From contig JBFFIE010000018.1 of NCBI GenBank assembly GCA_041556555.1, positions 1-34,893 on the forward strand: a DNA stretch of 34,893 nucleotides, in the 5' to 3' direction. This stretch comes from SZUA-592 sp041556555 (GTDB taxonomy: Bacteria > Pseudomonadota > Gammaproteobacteria > Eutrophobiales > Eutrophobiaceae). The notes beneath the pieces were generated by a model. The model ran no database searches, was not told the origin of the DNA, and worked only from the letters and a program-made list of their open reading frames with translations. Made by a program: the position numbers and the translations under genes. This document shows, piece by piece, positions 26,828-34,340 of the stretch (position 1 is its first letter; every line of letters starts with the position of its first letter).

Positions 26828-27898
26828 TCAGGCGAACATATCCATTTGCTGTTTATGTTTCACCGGTTTCCTGAAAAGTGTCGTGTCGAGTGCCAGGTTT
26901 TCCTGATTAAGACCCAGTGACCGGCATTGTTTTGCAAACCGGTTTTTGATCATCCCGGCAAATACGCCCTGACCGCTCATCCGGCTGCCGAATTGTGGAT
27001 CGTTTTCCCGGCCACCGCGAATATCCTTTATCAGGGACATCACGTGTCCGGCCTTCAATGGATAGTGTGTTTCCAGCCACTCCTTGAACAAAAGTTTAAC
27101 TTCATGGGGCAAACGTAACATCACGTAGCCTGCATTCAATACGCCAACGGCTGCAGCCTGTTCAATTATGGTTTCCATCTCGGTATCGTTCAGTACTGGT
27201 ATCACCGGTGCAAACATGACACCTGTGGGAATACCTGCATCATGCAGGGTACGCAGGGTTTGTAATCTTCTTGCTGGAGACGTGGCACGGGGTTCCATCT
27301 TCCGGGCAAGCTCATGGTCAAGCGTCGTGATTGAAACGAACACCTGCACCAGTTTTTTATCTGCCATCTCCGCCAGTAAATCTATATCGCGCTCGACCAG
27401 CCAGGACTTGGTAACAATCGTCAGGGGATGATCACAGGCATGCAGTGTTTCTATTATGCTACGGGTTATTTTCCATTCGCGTTCAATCGGCTGGTAGGGA
27501 TCAGTGTTACTGCCCAATGCAATCGGGGTGCATTCATAAGATGATTTGCCGATTTCATGTTTCAGCAGTTCTGCAGCATTTGGTTTGGCAAACAGCCGGC
27601 TCTCGAAATCAATTCCGGGGGACAGGTCCAGGTATGCATGGCTGGGGCGTGCATAACAGTAAATGCAGCCATGTTCACAACCGCGATATGGGTTGATGGA
27701 AGTGTTAAATGGAATGTCCGGTGACTGATTACGTGCAAGTATGGTTTTTGGTTTTTCCGTGGTAACCGTGGTCTTTATCTTTAATGTCTCATCACCATAA
27801 CCCCAGCCGTCATCTATGGCCTCCCGCGTATTATCTAGGTAACGCGCGTGGACCCTGTTTGCGGTGCCCCTGCCCTTGATACTATTTTTCCCTGACAT
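26828..27898 (-). CDS. PA0069-type radical SAM protein (SPL-like)
   Basis: A radical SAM enzyme of the PA0069/Rv2578c group (COG1533), related to spore photoproduct lyase. The cluster motif CEHGCIYC (C74, C78, C81 from the chosen start) is embedded in SINPYRGCEHGCIYCYARPSH in family style. GSNTDPYQPIER and the late NDPQFGSRMSGQGVFA are family-specific. The frame can begin at ATG 27931, but members start only a few residues before the conserved KGRG, so ATG 27898 (MSGKNSIKGRG) is preferred. That overlaps rmuC by 17 bases, or 50 bases with the longer start. No strong ribosome binding site favours either. Substrate unknown; the overlap with rmuC hints at DNA metabolism. Confidence 0.9.
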   Translation of the reverse strand: MSGKNSIKGRGTANRVHARYLDNTREAIDDGWGYGDETLKIKTTVTTEKPKTILARNQSPDIPFNTSINPYRGCEHGCIYCYARPSHAYLDLSPGIDFESRLFAKPNAAELLKHEIGKSSYECTPIALGSNTDPYQPIEREWKITRSIIETLHACDHPLTIVTKSWLVERDIDLLAEMADKKLVQVFVSITTLDHELARKMEPRATSPARRLQTLRTLHDAGIPTGVMFAPVIPVLNDTEMETIIEQAAAVGVLNAGYVMLRLPHEVKLLFKEWLETHYPLKAGHVMSLIKDIRGGRENDPQFGSRMSGQGVFAGMIKNRFAKQCRSLGLNQENLALDTTLFRKPVKHKQQMDMFA

Positions 27899-29264
27899 CA
27901 GGAAGTTGTTCCGGTTCGCCTTCTTCTTCATCGGTGGACCCGACCATCGTGCCTGGTAAGCGCTTGCTGGTATCCAGTCCCAGTTTGCGCATGTCCTCGG
28001 CCTGTTTGACGAGATTCCCCCTGCCAGATGTCAGTCGCTTATGGGCGTCTTCCCAGGAAGTCCGGGCCTTGTCGAGATTATCTCCAACCTTATCCAGTGC
28101 ATCCACAAAACCGACAAACTTGTCGTAGAGTTTTCCGGCGCGTTTGGCGATTTCCCTTGCATTCTGGTTTTGATACTCGTTGCGCCAGACATTATGAATA
28201 ATCTGCAGATTCATCGTCAGGGTAGACGGGCTGACCAGATAAATGCGGTGCTTAAAGGCATCGCGAAACAGGTTTTCATCATGTTCAAAAGCCAGCATCA
28301 ATGCCGGTTCAATGGGCACAAACATCAGCACCAGGTCGAGTGAATTAACACCCAGTAACTTGTCGTAGTTCTTTTCCTTTAAACCATTCACATGAGTACG
28401 AATTGAATTCAGATGTTCTTCCAGAGCCTGCCTGCGTTCATCTTCAGTTTCGGCGGCGTAGTATTTATCGTAGGCATTCAGAGAGACCTTGGAATCGATC
28501 ACGACATCCTTGTTGTCCGGGAGGTGAACCACGACGTCCGGGTAAAACAGTTTTCCACTCTCATCACGGAAACTGCCCTGGGTTTCATATTCCCTGCCGT
28601 TTTTAAGTCCGGATTCTTCCAGTACCCGTTGCAGGATTACTTCTCCCCAGTTGCCGCGTTTTTTACTATCACCTTTCAGGGCATTAGTCAGGTTAACGGC
28701 ATCCTGGCTCATTTGTTCATTCAGGGTCTTGAGATGTTTGATCTCGTGAAACAGGGACTGACGATCCCGTGTTTCCTTGTCATAGACATCCTCAATTTTC
28801 TTTTTAAATTCACCCAGCTGTTCTTTTAACGGTGTCAGGACTTCACCGATGTTGGTGCGGTTTTGCTCGGTAAACTTCCTGCTCTTCTCCTCGATGATGC
28901 GGTTGGCCAGGTTTTCGAAGGCCGTTGCCATTTTCTTCTCGGCCTCTTCCAGCAAGGCCAGCTTTTCCCGGTTCTGGCGTTGTTCATTTTCCAGCGAGGT
29001 TTGCAGTTCGGCGATCCGGGTCTTGTCTTTCCCGGAGATCTCATGTGCCTCAGCAAGTTTCTGCTCATAATCCACGAGCCGGGACTTGAGTTCATCGATG
29101 CGGCTTTCCTGGGAGCGCAGGCGCTCGGTGTCAGCGGCCTGGCGAACCTGTAATTCCTGCACATTCAGGGCATGCGAATCTGCCCTGAGCCGGCTCACTA
29201 CCCACATGATGACAAGGCCCGCCAGCAGCCCGAGAACCGCGGCAATGAAAATGGATTCAATCAT
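27882..29264 (-). CDS. rmuC: DNA recombination protein RmuC
   Basis: RmuC limits recombination at inverted repeats in E. coli and is a predicted nuclease-fold protein. The 460-residue protein shows an N-terminal transmembrane anchor (about 4-22), a long coiled coil (about 30-210, rich in Glu, Lys and Gln), and then the RmuC domain. Its conserved opening is KKRGNWGEVILQRVLEESGL, and PDVVVHLPDNKDVVIDSKVSL contains the nuclease-like Asp-x-Lys core. LVLMFVPIEPAL is a further family motif. The start ATG at 29264 gives the membrane anchor. It overlaps the downstream radical SAM gene. Confidence 0.96.
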   Translation of the reverse strand: MIESIFIAAVLGLLAGLVIMWVVSRLRADSHALNVQELQVRQAADTERLRSQESRIDELKSRLVDYEQKLAEAHEISGKDKTRIAELQTSLENEQRQNREKLALLEEAEKKMATAFENLANRIIEEKSRKFTEQNRTNIGEVLTPLKEQLGEFKKKIEDVYDKETRDRQSLFHEIKHLKTLNEQMSQDAVNLTNALKGDSKKRGNWGEVILQRVLEESGLKNGREYETQGSFRDESGKLFYPDVVVHLPDNKDVVIDSKVSLNAYDKYYAAETEDERRQALEEHLNSIRTHVNGLKEKNYDKLLGVNSLDLVLMFVPIEPALMLAFEHDENLFRDAFKHRIYLVSPSTLTMNLQIIHNVWRNEYQNQNAREIAKRAGKLYDKFVGFVDALDKVGDNLDKARTSWEDAHKRLTSGRGNLVKQAEDMRKLGLDTSKRLPGTMVGSTDEEEGEPEQLPDVREK

Positions 29265-29348
29265 GGAAAAGCGTCGTCTGATCGTCTGCTGACATGATGC
29301 TCAAGCATACTGAATAAACCGCTTGATATCAGCAAGCAGGGGAAACCA

Positions 29349-29377
29349 GGGAGAAGGACCTTGTCTCCCCGTTTTTT
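29349..29377 (+). terminator. Terminator-like hairpin in the rmuC-CbbY gap
   Basis: GGGAGA (29349-29354) and TCTCCC (29364-29369) with a 9-base loop are followed by CG and six T. It points along the plus strand although no plus-strand gene precedes it in the gap. The 239-bp gap (29265-29503) contains nothing else I can support. Confidence 0.45.
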
Positions 29378-29503
29378 GTCCCAATAAATGTAGACATAGT
29401 GGGCAATATTGATTATTATTGCAGTGCACAAATTGACTTTTTATCTATACTTCAGAAGGTAACAGGCCTTTTTTGATAGAAATTTAAACAATTTCCCAAG
29501 CAG

Positions 29504-30319
29504 ATGCAGACCCTGAAAGCCATTATTTTCGATGTTGACGGTACCCTGGCCAACACCGAAGAGACCCACCGTCAGGCATTTAACAGCGCCTTTGAAGAAT
29601 TCAACCTGAATTTCTTCTGGTCCGAGAGTGAATATGCCGAGCTTCTGGCCATATCGGGCGGCCGGGAACGTCTCCATGTCTATTTTAAAAACCATCGCGA
29701 TGCCTTCCCCTGCGAAACCAACCTGCGCGAGCTTTCGCTGCTGGTACACAGGCGCAAATCGGAAATCTACAGGGAAAAACTTATTGCCGGTCAGATCGGC
29801 TTCCGTTGTGGCATAAAACGCCTGATCGATGAAGCCCGGGAACGCGGCATCAAACTCGCCATTGCCACCGCCTCCTCGATGGCGAATGTTGAAACCCTGC
29901 TGAAAAACAACCTGGGCGACAATGCGCTGGATATTTTTGAGGTCATCGTCACCTGCGACATCGTCCAGGACAAGAAACCTTCACCGGCCGCGTACCAGTT
30001 TGCTCTGGCAGAGCTTGGTCTGGAACCGGATGTCTGTATTGCAATTGAAGACACCTCGAATGGCAGGAAGGCAGCACAGGCTGCCGGTTTGAAGACCATC
30101 ATAACCACCCATGCCTTTACCACGGACGATGATTTTGATAGCGCGAGCCTGGTGGTGGATCAACTGGGTGAGCCCAACCTGCCGTTTATTGTTGAAACCG
30201 GTGAAAACTTCGGCTGTAACTATGTTGATATTGACCTGATAGATTCGATTCTATCAAGCGATGCCGAATCAGAAACCGAGTCTGACTGGAACGAATCCGT
30301 ATTGAGCGTCGCCAAGTAA
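29504..30319 (+). CDS. HAD-superfamily phosphatase, CbbY-like
   Basis: A 271-residue HAD hydrolase with motif I FDVDGTLANTEE (D10 nucleophile, D12 acid/base), motif II Ser/Thr in AIATASS, motif III Lys in KKPSP and motif IV IEDTSNG. The cap-domain sequence with AFNSAFEEFNLNFFW and ISGGRERL matches CbbY. In Calvin-cycle bacteria CbbY removes the phosphate from xylulose-1,5-bisphosphate, an inhibitor of Rubisco. A beta-phosphoglucomutase-like or other sugar phosphatase role cannot be excluded. The last ~30 residues are an acidic, Ser-rich extension (SDAESETESDW). It converges on the DegQ gene with only 3 bases between stops. Confidence 0.9.
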   Translation: MQTLKAIIFDVDGTLANTEETHRQAFNSAFEEFNLNFFWSESEYAELLAISGGRERLHVYFKNHRDAFPCETNLRELSLLVHRRKSEIYREKLIAGQIGFRCGIKRLIDEARERGIKLAIATASSMANVETLLKNNLGDNALDIFEVIVTCDIVQDKKPSPAAYQFALAELGLEPDVCIAIEDTSNGRKAAQAAGLKTIITTHAFTTDDDFDSASLVVDQLGEPNLPFIVETGENFGCNYVDIDLIDSILSSDAESETESDWNESVLSVAK

Positions 30320-30322
30320 TCG

Positions 30323-31693
30323 TTACTTGATTACAACAAACGCGGCTGCATTACCCCGAATCATCCTGATCAGTAACGGATCAGTCTGGTTATCAACTTC
30401 CGCAAGAAACTCTTCTACGCTTCGTACCGGCTTGTGATTGACCGAGGTGATAATATCACCGCGGCGCAAACCGCTTGCCCAGGCCGGGCTGCCTCTTTCC
30501 ACATCGGCAATAATCACACCCTCCACCTGTCCAAACAAGGTGTGATTCTCGTCCAGGTCAGCCAGGGTCATGCCCTGCAAGCGCTGGTTAACGGCCATGG
30601 GTTGCCCCTTTTCCGGTGCTTCGATTACTACATCAATAGTCTTGCGTTTACCGCCACGCATGATCTCGAATTCAACTCTTTCACCAATGCGTAACATGCC
30701 TATGTGGTTTTTCACATCAGCCGAATGACGGACCGGTTTATCATCGACCTTGAGGACAATATCGCCGGGCTTTAGACCCGCTTTCTCTGCCGGGGAATCC
30801 TTTATGATCTTGCTGATGACGGCACCGGTGTTTTTCTTAAGCCCAAAGGCCTCGGCCAGATCTTTGTCCAGGTCCTGGGCATACACACCCAGGTAGCCTC
30901 GTCGAACCTCTCCGGTTTCCAGTAATTGCTCGGTAATGTCGAGCGCCAGGTTGATCGGGATGGCAAAACCGATACCGATGTTACCGCCGCTTTGTGAGAA
31001 GATTGCCGTATTGATACCCACCAGTTCGCCGCGCAGGTTCACAAGTGCCCCTCCGGAATTACCGGGATTAATAGAGGCGTCGGTCTGGATAAAGTCCTCG
31101 ATACCCTCAATACCCAAACCGCTGCGCCCAAGGGCACTGACAATACCGGATGTCACGGTTTGTCCCAGACCGAACGGGTTGCCTATTGCCACGACGAAAT
31201 CACCGACACGCAGGACATCGGAGTCGGATGTTTCAATATCGGTCAGGTCTTCGGCCGGGATACGTATGACTGCAACATCAGTTTCCGGATCAGTTCCAAT
31301 CACTTCGGCGTTCAGGTGGCGGCCGTCCCGCAGGGTAACGGTAATCTCCACCGCGTTTGCAATCACATGGTTGTTCGTCAGCACCAGGCCGCGCTTGGCA
31401 TCAACAATAACGCCGGATCCGAGACTCTGGGTCTTGCGTTCTATGGGCTGATCAGGGAAATCAAAGAAATGCCGGAAAAAGGGATCATTGAATAAAGGAT
31501 TTTGCCTGAGCTGGATCCGTCCCTCGGTGGCAATGTTGACGACCGCCGGGGTAACCTTTTCCAGCATCGGTGCCAGGCTCGGAAGTTCCTGGCCAGCCAC
31601 ACTTTGTGGCAGTGCACCCCTGGCCGTGAAGGTGAATAGCACCAGAAATATACTGATGACTGGGGCCAGAAATACTGTCTTTCTAATTATCAT
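30323..31693 (-). CDS. DegQ/DegP-family periplasmic serine endoprotease
   Basis: Periplasmic protease and chaperone of the HtrA family that degrades misfolded envelope proteins. The 456-residue protein has an N-terminal hydrophobic signal segment (about 6-22). The trypsin-like domain has H109 (TNNHVI), D139 (ETDVAVIRI) and S213 (NPGNSGGA). Two PDZ domains follow (about 260-355 and 365-455, each with a Gly-Asp-Ile motif). The length is that of DegQ/DegS-like Do proteases. The long LA-loop typical of DegP is short here, favouring DegQ. A sigma-E-like promoter precedes it. It follows hsp20 on the same strand, separated by a terminator. Confidence 0.94.
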   Translation of the reverse strand: MIIRKTVFLAPVISIFLVLFTFTARGALPQSVAGQELPSLAPMLEKVTPAVVNIATEGRIQLRQNPLFNDPFFRHFFDFPDQPIERKTQSLGSGVIVDAKRGLVLTNNHVIANAVEITVTLRDGRHLNAEVIGTDPETDVAVIRIPAEDLTDIETSDSDVLRVGDFVVAIGNPFGLGQTVTSGIVSALGRSGLGIEGIEDFIQTDASINPGNSGGALVNLRGELVGINTAIFSQSGGNIGIGFAIPINLALDITEQLLETGEVRRGYLGVYAQDLDKDLAEAFGLKKNTGAVISKIIKDSPAEKAGLKPGDIVLKVDDKPVRHSADVKNHIGMLRIGERVEFEIMRGGKRKTIDVVIEAPEKGQPMAVNQRLQGMTLADLDENHTLFGQVEGVIIADVERGSPAWASGLRRGDIITSVNHKPVRSVEEFLAEVDNQTDPLLIRMIRGNAAAFVVIK

Positions 31694-31737
31694 AGTCAGG
31701 GAATCCTCATCTGGTATAAATACGGATATCGAGAATT

Positions 31738-31764
31738 TTAGGGTAATGTTCCCTGAAAAAGTTC
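31738..31764 (-). promoter_or_regulatory. Sigma-E-like promoter of the DegQ-family gene
   Basis: On the minus strand GAACTT (31759-31764), a 16-base spacer and CCTAA (31738-31742) match the sigma-E/AlgU pattern GAACTT-N16-TCTRA with one mismatch at the first -10 base. Start is expected near 31731, giving a leader of about 38 nt. DegP/DegQ homologues are sigma-E targets elsewhere. Confidence 0.45.
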
Positions 31765-31774
31765 ATCCCCATTG

Positions 31775-31801
31775 AAAAAGGCGGGGATAGCCCCGCCTTT
31801 C
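31775..31801 (-). terminator. Intrinsic terminator after hsp20
   Basis: On the minus strand GGCGGGG-CTAT-CCCCGCC (31797 to 31780) forms a 7-bp GC stem with a 4-base loop, flanked by A/T pairs and followed by five T. It separates hsp20 from the DegQ-family gene. Confidence 0.88.
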
Positions 31802-31816
31802 AAAAATTGCTGGTTA

Positions 31817-32266
31817 TCAGCTCTTGACCGAGATCTTGCGTGGCTGGGTCTTTTCCAGCTTCGGCAGGATAATCTCGAGAACACCGTTCTTGCCGTGGGC
31901 CTCAATGTGCTCGGCATCGGCGCTGTCCGGCAGGCTGAAACGGCGATAGAAGCTGCCACGCACGCGCTCAACCCTGCGGTAACCTTCATGGCTCTCTTCC
32001 TTGTCGCTGGCGCGTTCGCCCTTGATGGTCAGAACGCCCTGTTCCATGGTGACTTCAATGTCCTTTGGATCGACGCCCGGCAGGTCAGCAATAATTACAA
32101 ACCGGTTGGCTTCTTCACGGATGTCGACTGCTGGTCTCCAGGCGCTGGTGACGACATTGGAATTATCGGACTCACCTTCTTCCAGCTGATCAAACAGGTT
32201 CAGACGGTTCAATTCTTTCTGGAATTTATCGAACAGATTCCAGGGTTCATATCTTACAAGTGCCAT
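31817..32266 (-). CDS. Hsp20/alpha-crystallin small heat shock protein
   Basis: ATP-independent holdase that binds unfolding proteins until the DnaK system can refold them. The 149-residue protein has a short N-terminal arm starting MALVRYEPWNLFDKF, then the alpha-crystallin domain (about 43-140) with WRPAVDIREEANRFVI, LPGVDPKDIEVTMEQGVLTIKGER, the GSFYRRFSLP strand and the GVLEIILPK Gly-x-Leu motif. The C-terminal ISV fits the Ile-x-Ile/Val anchor used for oligomers. AGGAGG lies 10 bases before the ATG. A sigma-32 promoter with perfect boxes is 41 bp upstream, so heat induction is expected. Confidence 0.97.
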   Translation of the reverse strand: MALVRYEPWNLFDKFQKELNRLNLFDQLEEGESDNSNVVTSAWRPAVDIREEANRFVIIADLPGVDPKDIEVTMEQGVLTIKGERASDKEESHEGYRRVERVRGSFYRRFSLPDSADAEHIEAHGKNGVLEIILPKLEKTQPRKISVKS

Positions 32267-32306
32267 AGTCTTAATACCTCCTAGGTAGATTGGTTCCTGC
32301 TTTCAA

Positions 32307-32334
32307 AAATGGGGACAGGCGTGTTTTTTTCAAG
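32307..32334 (-). promoter_or_regulatory. Sigma-32 heat shock promoter of hsp20
   Basis: On the minus strand CTTGAA (32329-32334), a 14-base spacer and CCCCATTT (32307-32314) match the sigma-32 consensus CTTGAA-N13-15-CCCCATNT at every defined base. Start is expected near 32300. Confidence 0.88.
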
Positions 32335-32378
32335 GGCCGGGTTACAATATTTTCAAAAACTCAATAGACTGCTGAATT

Positions 32379-33059
32379 ATGGCCACATCCAGTTACTTCT
32401 CACGCATCTTCGGGAGCTCCCCCGTCACCCCGCTACAGAAACATATCGACAGCGTGGTCTCCTGCGTCGAGCTACTGCCCGCTTATTTTGAGGCCGTATT
32501 TGACAGAGACTGGGAAAGAGCTGTCGAAATCCAGTCTGAAATCGTCAGTCATGAAGAACACTGTGACACTATAAAAAATGAGTTACGACTGCACCTGCCC
32601 TCCAGCCTGTTCATGCCGATTGACCGCAGAGACGTTCTGGAAGTACTGGACCTGCAGGATGCGATTGCCAACTTATCCAAGGATATCGCCGGCCTGGTAC
32701 TGGGCAGGAAACTGGCAATCCCTCAGGAACTCAGGGAACATTACCTGGGCTTTCTGGACCGCTGCATCGATGCCGCCAGACAGGCCCGGGTCGCTATCAA
32801 CGAGCTGGACGAACTCGTGGTCACGGGCTTCCGGGGCACCGAGGCAGAGCGGGTCAAGGGCATGATCCGGCAACTGCATACCATCGAACATGAAACCGAC
32901 GAGGCCCAGATCAGCCTGCGTGCCGAGTTGTACAAACTGGAGAGTGACTTGTCCCCGGTCGACGTCATCTTCATGTACAAGGTCATTGACTGGACCGGGG
33001 ACCTAGCAGACGCTGCCCTCAGCACGGGCAACCGCCTGCAATTGATGCTGGCAAAATAA
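32379..33059 (+). CDS. DUF47 (TIGR00153) PhoU-like regulator of phosphate transport
   Basis: A 226-residue all-helical PhoU-like protein of the DUF47 family. These proteins are encoded next to low-affinity phosphate transporters of the Pit type and are thought to control them. Here a Pit gene follows after 27 bp on the same strand. Visible traits are TPLQKHIDSVVSCVELL at the start, HEEHCDTIKNELR and a C-terminal HETDEAQISLRAELY helix, as in TIGR00153. TACAAT at 32343-32348 could be its -10; no -35 or Pho box is seen. It is divergent from hsp20. Confidence 0.93.
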   Translation: MATSSYFSRIFGSSPVTPLQKHIDSVVSCVELLPAYFEAVFDRDWERAVEIQSEIVSHEEHCDTIKNELRLHLPSSLFMPIDRRDVLEVLDLQDAIANLSKDIAGLVLGRKLAIPQELREHYLGFLDRCIDAARQARVAINELDELVVTGFRGTEAERVKGMIRQLHTIEHETDEAQISLRAELYKLESDLSPVDVIFMYKVIDWTGDLADAALSTGNRLQLMLAK

Positions 33060-33086
33060 ATATAACCATAAACGCAGAATTATCCG

Positions 33087-34337
33087 ATGGAATACAGCAC
33101 GACCTATCTGGTGCTCGCCGCCCTGTTCGGCCTCTTCATGGCCTGGGGTATTGGCGCCAATGATGTCGCCAATGCCATGGCAACCTCGGTCGGTTCCCGG
33201 GCACTGAAACTCAGAACCGCCATCATTATTGCCGCCATTTTTGAATTTGCCGGGGCCTTCCTGGCCGGGGGCGAAGTTACCACTACCATCAGGAAAGGCA
33301 TGATGGATTCCTCGCTGCTGGTGGATGCTCCGGATGTGCTGGTCTATGGCATGCTGGCCTCATTACTGGCAGCCGGTACCTGGCTCTTGATCGCGACCCG
33401 CTACGGGCTACCGGTTTCCACTACCCATTCCATAGTCGGTGCCATTGTCGGTTTCGCCGCCGTGGTCATCGGTGCGGACGCGGTAAACTGGGGAAAGGTT
33501 GGTTCGATTGCGATGAGTTGGGTCATCTCACCCCTGCTTGCCGGCGGTTTGGCCTATTTTCTGTTCCGCAGCGTCCAGTTTCTGATCCTCAACACCCGCG
33601 ATCCCTTTCAAAATGCCCGCCGTTATGTGCCGCTATATATCTTCCTGACCGGGTTCATTATTTCTCTGGTTACCCTGATGAAAGGTTTAAAACACATTGG
33701 CCTGGAACTGAACCAGAGCGAGTGTTACCTGCTGGCGCTTGGAATTGGCCTGGCCACAGCCGGCATTGGGGCATTGCTCATCCAGCGCATCAGTTCCTCG
33801 CGCAAGATCAAGTCCGGTTACCAGTTTGAAAACGTCGAACTGATCTTCGGTGTACTAATGATCTTCACGGCCTGTGCCATGGCCTTTGCCCACGGTTCCA
33901 ATGACGTCGCCAACGCCGTGGGACCGGTGGCAGCCGTAGTAAGTGTGGTGAATTCCGGTGGTCTCGTCAGCCAGAAATCCATGTTGCCCCCCTGGGTGTT
34001 ACTGCTGGGAGCCAGCGGGATTGTCGCCGGTTTGATGATGTATGGTTACAAGGTAATTGCTACCGTCGGCTCCCATATTACTGAGCTGACACCCAGCCGG
34101 GGATTTTGTGGGGAGTTGGCGGCATCCACCACGGTGGTATTGGCATCAAGCACCGGTATCCCGGTCTCCACCACGCACACGCTGGTTGGTGCCATTCTCG
34201 GGGTAGGATTTGCCCGTGGTATTTCCGCGTTGAATATCCGGGTGATTGGCTCGATCTTTATGTCCTGGCTGATTACGTTGCCGGCCGGCGGCATCCTGGC
34301 GATAGTTTTCTATTACCTGCTCAGGGCAATCCTCTAG
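33087..34337 (+). CDS. Inorganic phosphate transporter, Pit family
   Basis: Imports phosphate, usually as metal phosphate with protons or sodium, across the inner membrane. The 416-residue protein contains the doubled family signature GANDVANAMATSVGSRAL (23-40) and GSNDVANAVGP (about 270). A pair of internal repeats, VSTTHSIVGAIVG and VSTTHTLVGAILG, reflects the inverted duplication of the transporter. About 10 hydrophobic segments are visible. It forms an operon with the DUF47 gene upstream. Its stop is 3 bases from that of coq7 on the other strand. Confidence 0.96.
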   Translation: MEYSTTYLVLAALFGLFMAWGIGANDVANAMATSVGSRALKLRTAIIIAAIFEFAGAFLAGGEVTTTIRKGMMDSSLLVDAPDVLVYGMLASLLAAGTWLLIATRYGLPVSTTHSIVGAIVGFAAVVIGADAVNWGKVGSIAMSWVISPLLAGGLAYFLFRSVQFLILNTRDPFQNARRYVPLYIFLTGFIISLVTLMKGLKHIGLELNQSECYLLALGIGLATAGIGALLIQRISSSRKIKSGYQFENVELIFGVLMIFTACAMAFAHGSNDVANAVGPVAAVVSVVNSGGLVSQKSMLPPWVLLLGASGIVAGLMMYGYKVIATVGSHITELTPSRGFCGELAASTTVVLASSTGIPVSTTHTLVGAILGVGFARGISALNIRVIGSIFMSWLITLPAGGILAIVFYYLLRAIL

Positions 34338-34340
34338 ACC

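Noticed and set aside
29433..29451. TTGACT and TATACT before the CbbY-like gene as a promoter
   Set aside because: The spacer is only 7 bases, far too short for a sigma-70 promoter.
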